Under the pieces are notes generated by a model, which was not told the origin of the DNA, did no database searches, and saw nothing but the letters and a program-made list of their open reading frames with translations. Of a DNA stretch of 64,000 nucleotides, positions 55,903 to 64,000 are shown one piece after another. The translations under genes and the position numbers were made by a program. The stretch spans positions 3,038,001-3,102,000 of the forward strand of contig CAVTVA010000003.1 in the NCBI GenBank assembly GCA_963738185.1, given 5' to 3'. Source of the DNA: AP-15 sp963738185 (lineage in GTDB: Bacteria > Pseudomonadota > Alphaproteobacteria > ATCC43930 > CGMCC-115725). Within the stretch, counting starts at the first letter, position 1, and the number at the start of each line of letters is the position of its first letter.

Positions 55903-56659
55903 ATGTCTGACGATCACGATCTCACCCACCTCGCCAAGCTGATCGGGAAGGCGCACCGCGCCGTCGTCTTTACCGGCGCCGGCATCAGCACCGAGTTCGG
56001 GGATTCCGGATTTCCGCAGCCCGGGCGGCATTTGGACCCAGATGGCGCCGATCGACTTCGCCGATTTTCTCGCTTCCGAGGAGGCGCGGCGCGAGACGTG
56101 GCGCCGCCGCTTTGCGATGGAGGAAACCTTTCGCGCGGCCGGCCCAAACCGCGGGCATCGCGCGGTCGCCGCACTGGTCCACCGTGGCGCCGCTGCGGGG
56201 GTGATCACCCAAAACATCGATGGGCTGCACCAGGCCTCAGGCATCGCCGAGGATCGCATTGTCGAGCTGCACGGCAATACGACCTACGCGCACTGCCTCG
56301 ATTGCGAGCGGCGCTACGAGCTCTCGGCCCTGCACGTCGCCTTCGAGCGGGACGGCGCCGCCCCGCTGTGCGAGGCCTGCGGCGGCTTTGTCAAAACCGC
56401 GACGATCTCGTTCGGCCAGGCGATGCCGGCCGCGGCGATGCGGCGCGCGCACAGCCTGACCCTCGCCGCCGATCTGTTCATCGTCGCCGGCTCCTCGCTC
56501 GTCGTCTACCCGGCTGCCGGGTTTCCCGAGCTCGCCAAGCGCAATGGGGCGAGGCTGGTTATCGTCAACCGCGAGCCGACCGGGCTCGACGGCATTGCCG
56601 ATCTTGTGCTCAACCGGGCGATCGGCGAAACCCTGGGCGCTGCGGTCGGCGTCGAATGA
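55903..56659 (+). CDS. cobB: Sirtuin, NAD-dependent protein deacylase (1-nt frameshift)
   Basis: About 251 aa corrected. The NAD-binding GAGIS is present (VVFTGAGISTE); an extra T at 55996-55997 then shifts the frame, and SGIPDFRSPGGIWTQMAP continues in the next one. Further signatures: GVITQNIDGLHQASG, catalytic His in VELHGNTTYAHC, zinc Cys pairs CLDC and CEAC, VAGSSLVVYPAAGFPELA, and LVIVNREPTGLD. It removes acyl groups from Lys of metabolic enzymes, notably acyl-CoA synthetases such as the one at 58.4 kb, which makes the neighbourhood sensible. Confidence 0.88.
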
Positions 56660-56681
56660 CGCGAACGAGAGAGGACAGGCG

Positions 56682-57434
56682 ATGAGGCTCGAAGGCAAGG
56701 TCGCGCTGATCACCGGCGCCGCGTCCGGAATGGGCGCCAGCATGGCCCGCATCTTCGGCGGCGAGGGCGGCAAGATCGTGGTCGCCGACCTGCTCGAAGA
56801 CGACGGCCGGCGGGTTGCCGCCGAGATCGTCGCGGCGAACGGCGCTGCGGTGTTCCACCGGCTCGACGTGTCGAGCGAGACCGAATGGAAAGCGGCGATC
56901 GAGGCGACCCTCGCCGCGTACGGGCGGCTTGACATCCTGGTCAACGACGCGGGATTGAGCGGCAGCGCGGTCGAGGATTTGTTTGACACGGCGGCCTGGG
57001 ACCAGCTGATGGCGGTCAACGCCCGCGGCGTCTTTCTCGGCATGAAATTCGCAATCCCGATCATGAAGGCGCAGGGCGGCGGCTCGATCGTCAACATCTC
57101 GTCGATTTCGGGGATCACCGGCCAGCACGGCGTTCATGTCGCCTACAATGCGTCGAAGGGCGCTGTGCGCACCTTGACCAAGGCCGCGGCAGTGCAGCAC
57201 GGCGCCGACAACATCCGGGTCAATTCGGTGCATCCCGGGCTGATGCCGCCGATGCGCTCCTCGGGGCGCACCGCCGACCCCGAGGTGCGCGCCAAGATGC
57301 TGCGCCAGGTGCCGATGGGCCGAGCCGGCCGCGCCGAGGAAGTCGCCAACGCCGTGCTGTTTCTCGCCTCGGACGAGGCCTCCTACATCACCGGCGCCGA
57401 GCTTTGCGTCGATGGCGGCTATCTCGCCACCTAG
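56682..57434 (+). CDS. SDR-family oxidoreductase
   Basis: A 250-aa classical SDR: TGAASGMGASMARIFGGEGG, VADLLEDDGR (Asp for NAD preference), NDAGLSG, Ser in NISSISGITG, Tyr-x3-Lys in HVAYNASKGAVRTL, and the C-terminal SYITGAELCVDGGYLAT. ATG 56682 follows GAGAGGACAGGCG, 22 bases after the sirtuin stop. It is intact, in contrast to the 25.6-kb SDR, which has a stop at the same SYITG position. Confidence 0.92.
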   Translation: MRLEGKVALITGAASGMGASMARIFGGEGGKIVVADLLEDDGRRVAAEIVAANGAAVFHRLDVSSETEWKAAIEATLAAYGRLDILVNDAGLSGSAVEDLFDTAAWDQLMAVNARGVFLGMKFAIPIMKAQGGGSIVNISSISGITGQHGVHVAYNASKGAVRTLTKAAAVQHGADNIRVNSVHPGLMPPMRSSGRTADPEVRAKMLRQVPMGRAGRAEEVANAVLFLASDEASYITGAELCVDGGYLAT

Positions 57435-57603
57435 TCCTTTCACCAGCCAGGCGCGCCGGCAAGCGGCGGCTTTGCCCTCTTGCACCCCGCTGCCGAGGCG
57501 GTTGCATTCTGCGCCTTGCGTCAGCATCATGACGGCTATAATCGCTCGGCATGGGTGGATGGGCGGGTCAGCGCGCGATGCGGACGGGATCGTGTCGAAT
57601 ATT

Positions 57604-58416
57604 ATGAGCGGCCGTGCGGCGGTGGCGGATGGCGAGGCGGCGCTCGCGGTGTCCGGGGTCTCAAAGCATTTTGGCGGGGTGCGCGCGGTCGAGGACATCT
57701 CGCTCACGGTGCGCCGCGGCGGGCTCACTTCGGTCATCGGGCCGAACGGCGCCGGCAAGACCTCGCTGCTCAACATCATCAGCGGCTTTTATCGGCCGGA
57801 TACCGGCTCGATCCGGTTCGAGGGCCGCGATGTAACCGGGACCCGCCCATCGGGCATTGCCGCGCTCGGCATCGCCCGCACCTTTCAGAACATCGCGCTG
57901 TTCAGCGGCATGACCGTGCTCGACAACATCATGCTCGGCCGCCACGTGCGGATGCGCGCCGGGGTGCTGTCGTCCTTTCTTTATTGGGGGTTGGCGCAGC
58001 GCGAGGAGGTCAGGCACCGCGCCCGGGTCGAGGAGCTGATCGAGCTGCTCGAGCTCGAGGATCTGCGCAAGCAGCCGACCAGCGGTCTTTCCTATGGCCT
58101 GCGAAAGCGCGTCGAGCTCGGCCGCGCGCTGGCGCTCGACCCCAAGCTGCTGCTGCTCGACGAGCCGATGGGCGGGATGAACCAGGAAGAAAAGGAGGAC
58201 ATGGCGCGCTTTATTCTCGAAGTGAACCGGGAATGGGGCACGACCATCATCCTGATCGAGCACGATATGGCGGTGGTGATGGACATTTCCGAGCGGGTCG
58301 CCGTGCTCGACCATGGCCGCAAGATCGCCGACGGCACGCCTTCCGAGATTCAGCGCCATCCGGAGGTGATCCGCGCCTATCTGGGCGTCGGCGTGCGCCA
58401 GGAAGCGGCGGAATGA
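57604..58416 (+). CDS. livG: Branched-chain amino acid-type ABC transporter ATP-binding protein LivG
   Basis: A 270-aa ATPase: Walker A GPNGAGKTSLLNII, Q-loop ARTFQNIALFSGMTVLDN, signature SGLSYGLRKRVELGRALALD, Walker B LLLLDEPMGGMNQ, H-loop IILIEHDMAVVM, and the LivG-type tail with a long insert between Q-loop and signature (VRMRAGVLSSFLYWGLAQRE). ATG 57604 is the best start near the first conserved strand; upstream in-frame codons lack resemblance. It overlaps the acyl-CoA synthetase gene by ATGA. Confidence 0.9.
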   Translation: MSGRAAVADGEAALAVSGVSKHFGGVRAVEDISLTVRRGGLTSVIGPNGAGKTSLLNIISGFYRPDTGSIRFEGRDVTGTRPSGIAALGIARTFQNIALFSGMTVLDNIMLGRHVRMRAGVLSSFLYWGLAQREEVRHRARVEELIELLELEDLRKQPTSGLSYGLRKRVELGRALALDPKLLLLDEPMGGMNQEEKEDMARFILEVNREWGTTIILIEHDMAVVMDISERVAVLDHGRKIADGTPSEIQRHPEVIRAYLGVGVRQEAAE

Positions 58417-60365
58417 CCGCCGACCCGGCCCTGCCCGCGCCGACAACCCTGCCACGGCTGTTGCGCCGCAACGCCGCGACCATGGCCCACCGTCCGGCGA
58501 TCCGCGAAAAGAGCCGGGGCATCTGGCAGACCCACAGCTGGGTCGAATACGCACGCGAGGTGGGCGATTTCGCGCTTGGCCTGGCAGCGCACGGCTTTCG
58601 CCGCGGCGACAAGCTGGCGGTGATCGGCGACAACCGTCCGCGGCTCTATTGGGCGCAGCTCGCGGCGCAGTGCCTCGGCGGCGTCGCGGTGGCGATGTAC
58701 CAGGATGCAATTGCGACCGAGATGGCGTTTGTGCTGGACCACGCCGAGATCCGGGTGGTCGTCGCCGAGGACCAGGAGCAGGTCGACAAGATCCTGTCGC
58801 TGCGGGCGCGGCTGCCACATCTCGACCTGGTCGTCTACGACGACCCGCGCGGCATGCGGCACTACCCGACGCCGGCGCTCGAACCATTCGAGCGGGTACA
58901 GGCAGCCGGCCGCGAGTTCGGCCTCGGCCACCCGGGCTATGTCGATCGGGAGATCGACCGGGGCACGCCCGAGGATATGGCGCTCCTGACCTACACCTCG
59001 GGGACCACCGGCCACCCCAAAGGGGTAATGCTGTCGCACGGCAACCTGTTGGCCGCGGCCGAGGGGTTTGTCGCCGCCGAGGATGTCCGGCCGACCAACT
59101 CGATCCTGTCGTATCTGCCGATGGCGTGGATCGGCGAGTCGCTGTTTTCTCTGGTGCTGACCCTGCTGGTCGGCTTCACCTGCAACTGCCCGGAGCGCCC
59201 GGACACGGTGCGGCGCGACCTGCGCGAGCTCGGGCCCACGGTGGCATTGGCGCCGCCGCGCATCTGGGAGAACGTGCTGGCCCAGCTGCGCGTGCAGGCC
59301 GCCGACGCGACCCCGCTCAAGCGCCGGACGTTCGAGGCCTTCCGCCGCCTCGCCGAGCGGGTCGAGCTTGCCCGCGGCGCCGGGGGAAAGGCGTCGTTGC
59401 CCCAGCGCCTCGGCCTGGCGCTTGGCGAGGCGCTGGTCTACGGCCCGGTGCGCGACCAGCTCGGCCTGCGCCGTGCCCGCTGGGTCTATACCGGCGGTGC
59501 GCCGCTCGGCCCCGACGCCTATCGCTTCTTTCGGTCCTTCGGGATCAATTTGAAGCAGGTCTGGGGCTCGACCGAGCTGTCCGGGCTCGCCTCCCTGCAG
59601 CGCGACGGCGAGGCCGATCCGGACACGGTCGGCCCGGCCATCCCCGGCACCGAGATCCGCGTCGCCGAGAGTGGCGAGGTGCTGGTCCGCTCCGGCGCCG
59701 TGTTCCGAGGCTATTACAAGCAACCCGAGGCGACCGCCGAGACGGTCGATCCCGAGGGCTGGTTCCGCACCGGCGATTGCGGGTTTATCGATGCGCGCGG
59801 CCATCTTGTCGTGATCGACCGGGCCAGGGATGTCGGCAAGCTCGCCGACGGGACGCCGTTTGCTCCGCAATTCATCGAGAACAAGCTCAAATTCAGCCCC
59901 TACATCGCCGAGGCGGTGGCTTATGGCGACCAGCGGCCGTTTGTCGCGGCGATGATCGCGATCGATCTCGGCACGGTCGGCAATTGGGCCGAGCGGCACA
60001 ACCTGGCCTATACCTCGTTTCAGGATCTGAGCGCCAAGCCCGAGGTGCGCCGGCTGATCGGCGAGGAGATCGCGCGCTGCAATGCCGGCCTGCCGGCGGC
60101 CGCGCGCATCCGCCGTTTTTTGCTGCTCAACAAGGAATTCGACGCCGACGACAACGAGATCACCCGCACCCGCAAGGTGCGCCGCCGCTTTATCGCTGAA
60201 AAATACGCCGCGGTGGTCGAGGCGTTTTATGGCGGCGGCGACGCGGTCGAGCTGATCACCGAGATCAACTATGAGGACGGGCGCAAGGCCGCGCTCGAAG
60301 CCAGGATGGCGATCGACACCGTCGCCGGAGCCGCCGAGCCGGCGGCCGAGCCCGCCTTCGCCTAA
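58413..60365 (+). CDS. Long-chain acyl-CoA synthetase-like AMP-dependent ligase
   Basis: A 650-aa ANL-superfamily enzyme that activates a carboxylate as acyl-AMP, then acyl-CoA. Motifs: LTYTSGTTGHPKGVMLSHGN (P-loop, residues about 193-212), QVWGSTELSGLAS, GWFRTGDCGFIDARGHLVVI, and KFSPYIAEAVAYGDQRPFVA. Its FACS-type length and position between livG and livH are typical of clusters that import and activate aromatic or fatty acids. The Lys at the very C-terminal acetylation site is plausible in TRTRKVRRRF, so the sirtuin upstream could reactivate it. Confidence 0.9.
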   Translation: MTADPALPAPTTLPRLLRRNAATMAHRPAIREKSRGIWQTHSWVEYAREVGDFALGLAAHGFRRGDKLAVIGDNRPRLYWAQLAAQCLGGVAVAMYQDAIATEMAFVLDHAEIRVVVAEDQEQVDKILSLRARLPHLDLVVYDDPRGMRHYPTPALEPFERVQAAGREFGLGHPGYVDREIDRGTPEDMALLTYTSGTTGHPKGVMLSHGNLLAAAEGFVAAEDVRPTNSILSYLPMAWIGESLFSLVLTLLVGFTCNCPERPDTVRRDLRELGPTVALAPPRIWENVLAQLRVQAADATPLKRRTFEAFRRLAERVELARGAGGKASLPQRLGLALGEALVYGPVRDQLGLRRARWVYTGGAPLGPDAYRFFRSFGINLKQVWGSTELSGLASLQRDGEADPDTVGPAIPGTEIRVAESGEVLVRSGAVFRGYYKQPEATAETVDPEGWFRTGDCGFIDARGHLVVIDRARDVGKLADGTPFAPQFIENKLKFSPYIAEAVAYGDQRPFVAAMIAIDLGTVGNWAERHNLAYTSFQDLSAKPEVRRLIGEEIARCNAGLPAAARIRRFLLLNKEFDADDNEITRTRKVRRRFIAEKYAAVVEAFYGGGDAVELITEINYEDGRKAALEARMAIDTVAGAAEPAAEPAFA

Positions 60366-60502
60366 AGGCATTACGCGAAGTGAATCGCGAAAGATCGGCG
60401 TGTCGACCGTCATTCCTACGAAGGGAAGGGTGCACGACCCAAGGTTGCGCCGGTTGCCGCCACGCGGCTCAGCGTGGGGTTGACCGGGGACACTCTCTCG
60501 TC

Positions 60503-60600
60503 GCTTTGCCCGGACTTGTTCCGGGCATCCACGTCTTTGCTCGTCGCATGAAAAGGCGTGGATGGCCGGGTCGACCCGCGGGTCGAGCCCGCGGGCTAAA
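60503..60600. repeat. Imperfect inverted repeat, REP-like
   Basis: TGCCCGGACTTGTTCCGGGCA (short hairpin near 60507-60527) followed by TCCACGTCTTTGC and its imperfect inverse, AAAAGGCGTGGA (about 60551-60562), then GGGTCGACCCGCGGGTCGAGCCCG-type nested palindromes (reported here in pieces: GGGTCGACCC and GGGCTCGACCC). The 363-base gap between the synthetase gene and livH holds this and no gene. Confidence 0.6.
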
Positions 60601-60728
60601 GGCCGACCGGCCAAAGCGAAAGTGTCGGGCTGATAACCCGATGTTTGCCGCCACGTCGGCACTCGCGGAGCTGACGAGCGACACTTTAGTCGTCCGTGCA
60701 GCATTTCTTGTCACGTTCTGAATTTCGA

Positions 60729-61627
60729 ATGTCCGCGATCGATTGGCCGTTCACTCTGGTCCTGGTGGTCAACGGGATCATGATCGGCTGATGTACTCGC
60801 TGATCGCGCTCGGCTTTGTGCTGATCTACAAGGCGACCGACGCGATCAACTTCGCCCAGGGCGAGTTCGTCATGTTCGCCGCCTTTATCGCCGCCGGGGC
60901 GGGCGCTCTCGCCGGGCTGCCGTTCTGGCTGTCGGCGCTGCTTGCGGTCCTCGGTATGGTGGTGCTCGGCTTTGCGATCGAGCGCGTCGTGCTGCGGCCG
61001 ATGATCGGCCGGCCGGTCATCGCGGTGATCATGGCGACGATCGGATTGGCCGCGGTGCTGCGGGGGACCGCGGTGCTGGCGTTTGGCGCCGGGACCCGGG
61101 CGATCACCATTCCGGTCGGCGATATGCCGATTTCCCTCGGCTTTGTCAGCGTGCCGCCAGTGCAGCTGGTCGGCGCGGTGGTCAGCCTCGTTTTTCTCGC
61201 CGGCTTCACCTGGCTGTTTCTAAAGAGCCGGGTCGGAGTGGCGATGCGCGCGGTCGCCGACGGCCAGCAGGCGGCGATGGCGATGGGGATCAACGTGCAG
61301 CGCTATTTCGCGCTCGCCTGGGCGATGGCTGGGGTGGTCTCTGCGTTGGGGGGCATCGTGTGGGGGGCGATGCTCGGCGTCGACAACCAATTGGCGCTGG
61401 TCGGGCTCAAGGTGTTCCCGGTGATGATCCTCGGCGGCCTCAATTCAATTCTCGGCGCGGTGGTCGGCGGGCTGATCGTTGGCGTCGTCGAGAACCTGGC
61501 GGCCGGCTATCTCGACCCCTACGTCGGCGGCGGCACCAAGGATTTCGTCCCCTATGTGCTGATGATCATCGTGCTGATGATCCGCCCCGAAGGCATCTTC
61601 GGCCGGCGCCGGATCGAGCGCGTGTAG
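60729..61627 (+). CDS. livH: Branched-chain amino acid-type ABC transporter permease LivH (1-nt frameshift)
   Basis: About 299 aa and eight membrane segments. ATG 60729 gives AIDWPFTLVLVVNGIMIG, then a base is missing at about 60789 and the frame continues as LMYSLIALGFVLIYKATDAI, NFAQGEFVMFAAFI, the hallmark LivH start. Further landmarks: RVGVAMRAVADGQQAAMAMG, the cytoplasmic EAA-like loop contacting LivG, and LVGLKVFPVMILGGLNSILG. No livM, livF or binding-protein gene follows; the next gene is convergent. Confidence 0.88.
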
Positions 61628-61635
61628 GGCTTCGG

Positions 61636-62391
61636 CTATCGCAGCTCCGCCCGGTCGCTGGCAGAGATGAACCAGAAATCGCCGTCGTGCGGGCTTGCGA
61701 CCGGGTTGAGCTCCCCGCTCGGCATCAGCTCAAAGGCCGCGTAGCCGAGCCTGTCCATAAAAGCAAAGGCGTCGCCGAGCCGGTCGCCGGCGCGGGCCAG
61801 ATGAGCCTCCGACAGCTCGATCAGCAATACCGGCCGAAACCGGCGCAAGGTCTCCTCCGCGCCGCGCAGCAGGGCGAGCTCCCAACCCTCGATGTCGGCT
61901 TTGATAAAATCCACACGGTTGAGCGCGAGCGCCGCGGCGACCGCGTCGATTGTCGTCAGCGCCACCAGCTCCGTGGCGACCATAGGCCATCGATCCGCCG
62001 CCGTCCCCAGATGGGATAGGCCAAACCCGTAGCTGCCGCGGTGCTTGAGCGGAATGTTCAGATGGGCGAGCCCGTCCGCGGCGCCGAGCGCCACAGGCAC
62101 GATCTCCACATTGCCGAGGCGGTGCAGCCAGACCACCGATCGCAGGATCGAGCGGGCGTAGCTGCCGGGCTCGAAGGCATAGACCCGGCCCGCCGGCACG
62201 GCGCGAGCGAACAGCTTGGTGAATTGCCCGGCATGCGCGCCGATATCGAGCACCACCGCCTCTGCCGGCACCAGCCGGGCGATCGTCGGCGCCAATGCCC
62301 GATGGTGCTGCTGCGTTGCGGCCTTGAACAGATGAGCGACAAAGCTGCCCGACAGCCGCCAGCGGTAGGGGCGGGTGCGCACCAGCTTCAT
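61636..62391 (-). CDS. FkbM-family methyltransferase
   Basis: A 251-aa SAM-dependent methyltransferase: VVLDIGAHAGQFTKLFARAV (SAM motif I), YAFEPGSYARSILRSVV, LTTIDAVAAALALNRVDFIK and ADIEGWELALLRGAEETLRR, the FkbM signature D-x-EGxE-x-LxGA. FkbM enzymes methylate sugars or other hydroxyl groups; the substrate here is unknown. The gene is convergent with livH, eight bases apart, and divergent from the secreted binding protein. Confidence 0.88.
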   Translation of the reverse strand: MKLVRTRPYRWRLSGSFVAHLFKAATQQHHRALAPTIARLVPAEAVVLDIGAHAGQFTKLFARAVPAGRVYAFEPGSYARSILRSVVWLHRLGNVEIVPVALGAADGLAHLNIPLKHRGSYGFGLSHLGTAADRWPMVATELVALTTIDAVAAALALNRVDFIKADIEGWELALLRGAEETLRRFRPVLLIELSEAHLARAGDRLGDAFAFMDRLGYAAFELMPSGELNPVASPHDGDFWFISASDRAELR

Positions 62392-62542
62392 GCGGCCTGG
62401 TCAACCGAGACCGACAAGCTTCCTCCATCGCGCGTCTGGTTTGCAGGGCAGCTCGTGCGACACCGCACGGCGCTTGCCAGCCGGGTCCGCACCGCTATAG
62501 TCCTCGCCGCCAGCCGGATCAAACGCCTTGCCGGAAACGCCG

Positions 62543-63748
62543 ATGCCGCTTCGATCGCTCGCCGCGCGGACTGCCGTGCTGTTGCTGCTCGTGCTGTTCG
62601 CCGCCCCGGTGCGCGCCGCGATCTATGTCGATTCGGCCGGACGCCGGGTCATGGTGCCGGACCAGATCGAGCGCATCATGCCGGCTGGGCCGGCCTCCGC
62701 GGTGTTCGTCTATGCGCTGGTTCCACAGAAGCTGATCGGCTGGCCCTTGCCGCTGTCGCGCCGCCAGCGGGCGTTGCTGCCGGCGAAGTTCGCGCGGCTG
62801 CCGGTGATCGGCCAGCTCGGCGGCCCCTACCCGACGGCGACGGCCAATGACGTGGCCCGGCTGCATCCCGATCTGATCATCGGCTACGGCGTGCTGTCGC
62901 CGGCGACCGTGGCGCTCGCCAACCGCATCCAGCAGCAAGCCAGGGTTCCTTACATTCTGCTCGACGACAGCATCCAGACCATGCCCGAGCTGTTGACCAA
63001 TGTTGGCGCCTTGGTCGGGGCTGGCGATCACCGGCTGGCGGTTTCGAGCTATGCCTATCATGCGATCGAAGCCCTGCGCGGGCAGCTGCTGATCAGCTCG
63101 TCCACCGATCGGCCGCTGGTGTATTACGGGCGTGGGCCCGACGGGCTGCAAACCGCGCTTCCAGGCTCGGCCGCGGCCACCGACATCGAGCAGGCCGGCG
63201 CCATCAACGTCGCCGCCGGGTTGGGCCGCGGCGGACTCGTGCAGGTCACCCCGGCGCAGATTTTTTCGTGGAACCCGCAAATCGTCATCGCCCAACAGCG
63301 CAGCTTTTACAACGCGCTGCTGCATAGCCCGCAATGGCGCGGCTTGGCGGCGGTGCGCAGTAAGCGGGTCTACCTGGCTCCGGCGGACCCGTTCGGCTGG
63401 ATCGACGACCCGCCGGGGGTCAACCGGGCGATCGGCCTATATTGGCTGTCGAACCTGCTTTACCCGGATCTTTACCAAGAAGATTTGCGCACCAACGCGC
63501 GCGCCTTCTATCAATTGTATTACGGCGTCCAGCTGACCGACCGGCAGCTCGAGGCGCTGATCCGCCCGGCCGAGAGCAACCCCGGCGAGACGCGGCGCTT
63601 CGCCAACATACCGATCATTGGTGCAGAGCCGCCGCCGCTGCCCAATATCCCCGCTGGAGGCGGCATGACGCCGCCGCCAACCGGCGCACCCAGCCGCGGC
63701 GGCGCGCGTCTGCCGGTGCAGCCGGCTAACCCACCCGGTGTCCCCTGA
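62543..63748 (+). CDS. Secreted ABC transporter substrate-binding protein, iron-siderophore/cobalamin type
   Basis: A 401-aa periplasmic protein: signal peptide MPLRSLAARTAVLLLLVLFA ending at PVRA-A, then the helical-backbone fold DSAGRRVMVPDQIERIMPAG, LHPDLIIGYGVLSPA, ILLDDSIQTMPELLTNVGAL and the second lobe GAINVAAGLGRGGLVQVTPA, WNPQIVIAQ. A Pro/Gly-rich tail of about 50 residues is unusual. ATG 62543 is preferred to TTG 62528. No permease or ATPase gene follows before the window ends. Confidence 0.86.
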   Translation: MPLRSLAARTAVLLLLVLFAAPVRAAIYVDSAGRRVMVPDQIERIMPAGPASAVFVYALVPQKLIGWPLPLSRRQRALLPAKFARLPVIGQLGGPYPTATANDVARLHPDLIIGYGVLSPATVALANRIQQQARVPYILLDDSIQTMPELLTNVGALVGAGDHRLAVSSYAYHAIEALRGQLLISSSTDRPLVYYGRGPDGLQTALPGSAAATDIEQAGAINVAAGLGRGGLVQVTPAQIFSWNPQIVIAQQRSFYNALLHSPQWRGLAAVRSKRVYLAPADPFGWIDDPPGVNRAIGLYWLSNLLYPDLYQEDLRTNARAFYQLYYGVQLTDRQLEALIRPAESNPGETRRFANIPIIGAEPPPLPNIPAGGGMTPPPTGAPSRGGARLPVQPANPPGVP

Positions 63749-63790
63749 TATTCCCCGAGCGCAAACGAGCGTTATCCGATTAACTTGCGC

Positions 63791-63900
63791 CATCCTCGCC
63801 GCCCCCGCGAAAGCGGGGGTCCAGAGCCTGCCCCTGGCATGAACAGGGGGTAGCCGCGAGCGCGACCGCTCCTGGGTTCCCGCTTTCGCGGGAAAGACGG
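63791..63900. repeat. REP-like palindrome pair
   Basis: GCCCCCGCGAAAGCGGGGG (about 63800-63818) and GGTTCCCGCTTTCGCGGGAA (about 63875-63894) match the two repeat types seen at 13.66-13.80 kb, in the same order and similar spacing. Confidence 0.72.
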
Positions 63901-63906
63901 TTCAGT

Positions 63907-63944
63907 AGATCCGGAGGTGTTCTAAAGATCCGGAGGTGTTCTAA
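63907..63944. repeat. 19-bp perfect tandem duplication
   Basis: AGATCCGGAGGTGTTCTAA occurs twice back to back (63907-63925 and 63926-63944) directly after the REP-like pair. No gene lies in the final 252 bases of the window. Confidence 0.9.
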
Positions 63945-64000
63945 TCACGCCGAATGCACTTTTAGAAACTATGACAGCCAGCGCTTGCGGCGCTTGTAGT

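Noticed and set aside
57480..58412. Long in-frame extension upstream of the acyl-CoA synthetase
   Set aside because: It overlaps livG in another frame; the ATGA-coupled start at 58413 gives the normal N terminus.

Overview
The window is GC-rich DNA, most likely from an alphaproteobacterium of Rhodospirillales or Hyphomicrobiales type. Evidence: an SOS box of the alphaproteobacterial form GTTC-N7-GTTC at 42261-42275, Trb-type ICE genes with alphaproteobacterial companions (DUF2274, DUF2285, DUF6499), and dispersed palindromic repeats of the CCCCCGC/GCGGGGG type. The exact lineage cannot be fixed from the sequence. Many well-conserved genes carry single 1-nt frameshifts (near 4741, 9690, 10366, 10775, 12496, 17990, 29955, 34849, 39474, 55996 and 60789). 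This looks like residual assembly error, so these genes are listed as CDS with corrected spans; genes broken by several lesions, truncations or fusions are listed as pseudogenes.

Layout. 1-3617: 3' part of a membrane-bound complex related to group 4 hydrogenases and complex I (large subunit end, ferredoxin/NuoB-like subunit, HyfB-like antiporter subunit); the large subunit lacks the C-terminal Cys pair that holds NiFe. 3.7-15.8 kb: a catabolic block with an HpaB-type flavin monooxygenase, an ErpA-type Fe-S carrier, exonuclease III, a two-domain extradiol-dioxygenase-like VOC protein, an LLM oxidoreductase, an HsaA-like flavin monooxygenase, a GNAT enzyme, a second VOC protein, an FAD aromatic hydroxylase, and a His-rich protein of unknown function. 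16062-16136: tRNA-Gly(GCC).

16.2-24.6 kb: a decayed mobile island beside the tRNA with a two-component system, a truncated DUF2274 gene, trbI, trbG, trbF, a trbL scrap, trbJ, the trbE tail, a multiply broken P-loop ATPase resembling phage-defence ATPases, and an adenylate cyclase scrap. 24.7-37.5 kb: ordinary accessory metabolism (HpcH/HpaI aldolase, SDR, NtaA-type monooxygenase, AhpD-like enzyme, M20 hydrolase, BtuF-like protein, GFA enzyme, VOC, phosphoesterase, LysR with a divergent MFS exporter, DUF2255, RibD-like reductase, cupin, deazaflavin reductase). 37.6-39.7 kb: a second ICE scrap (DUF2285, DUF6499, HTH regulator with two strong palindromes, membrane protein). 40-42.1 kb: LLM fragment, SDR, alpha/beta hydrolase.

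42.24-44.2 kb holds the most unusual locus: an SOS promoter and the first about 50 codons of dinB run in frame into a reverse transcriptase of the antiphage (DRT-like) type. 44.4-48.1 kb: large alpha/beta hydrolase, cupin, second HpcH/HpaI aldolase. 48.2-53.2 kb: a third decayed island with DUF2493, Toprim primase and strawberry-notch helicase remnants (one containing an internal inversion), an intact DUF4326 gene, an Argonaute PIWI tail, an AlbA/Schlafen-like ATPase fragment, and an IS110-family remnant with its non-coding right end. 53.4-63.7 kb: two SDRs, a 2-hydroxyacid dehydrogenase, a sirtuin, an incomplete branched-chain amino-acid-type ABC set (LivG, acyl-CoA synthetase, LivH), an FkbM methyltransferase and a secreted metal-chelate-type binding protein. 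The overall picture is a soil- or water-type catabolic generalist whose chromosome has received and eroded several integrative elements carrying defence cargo.
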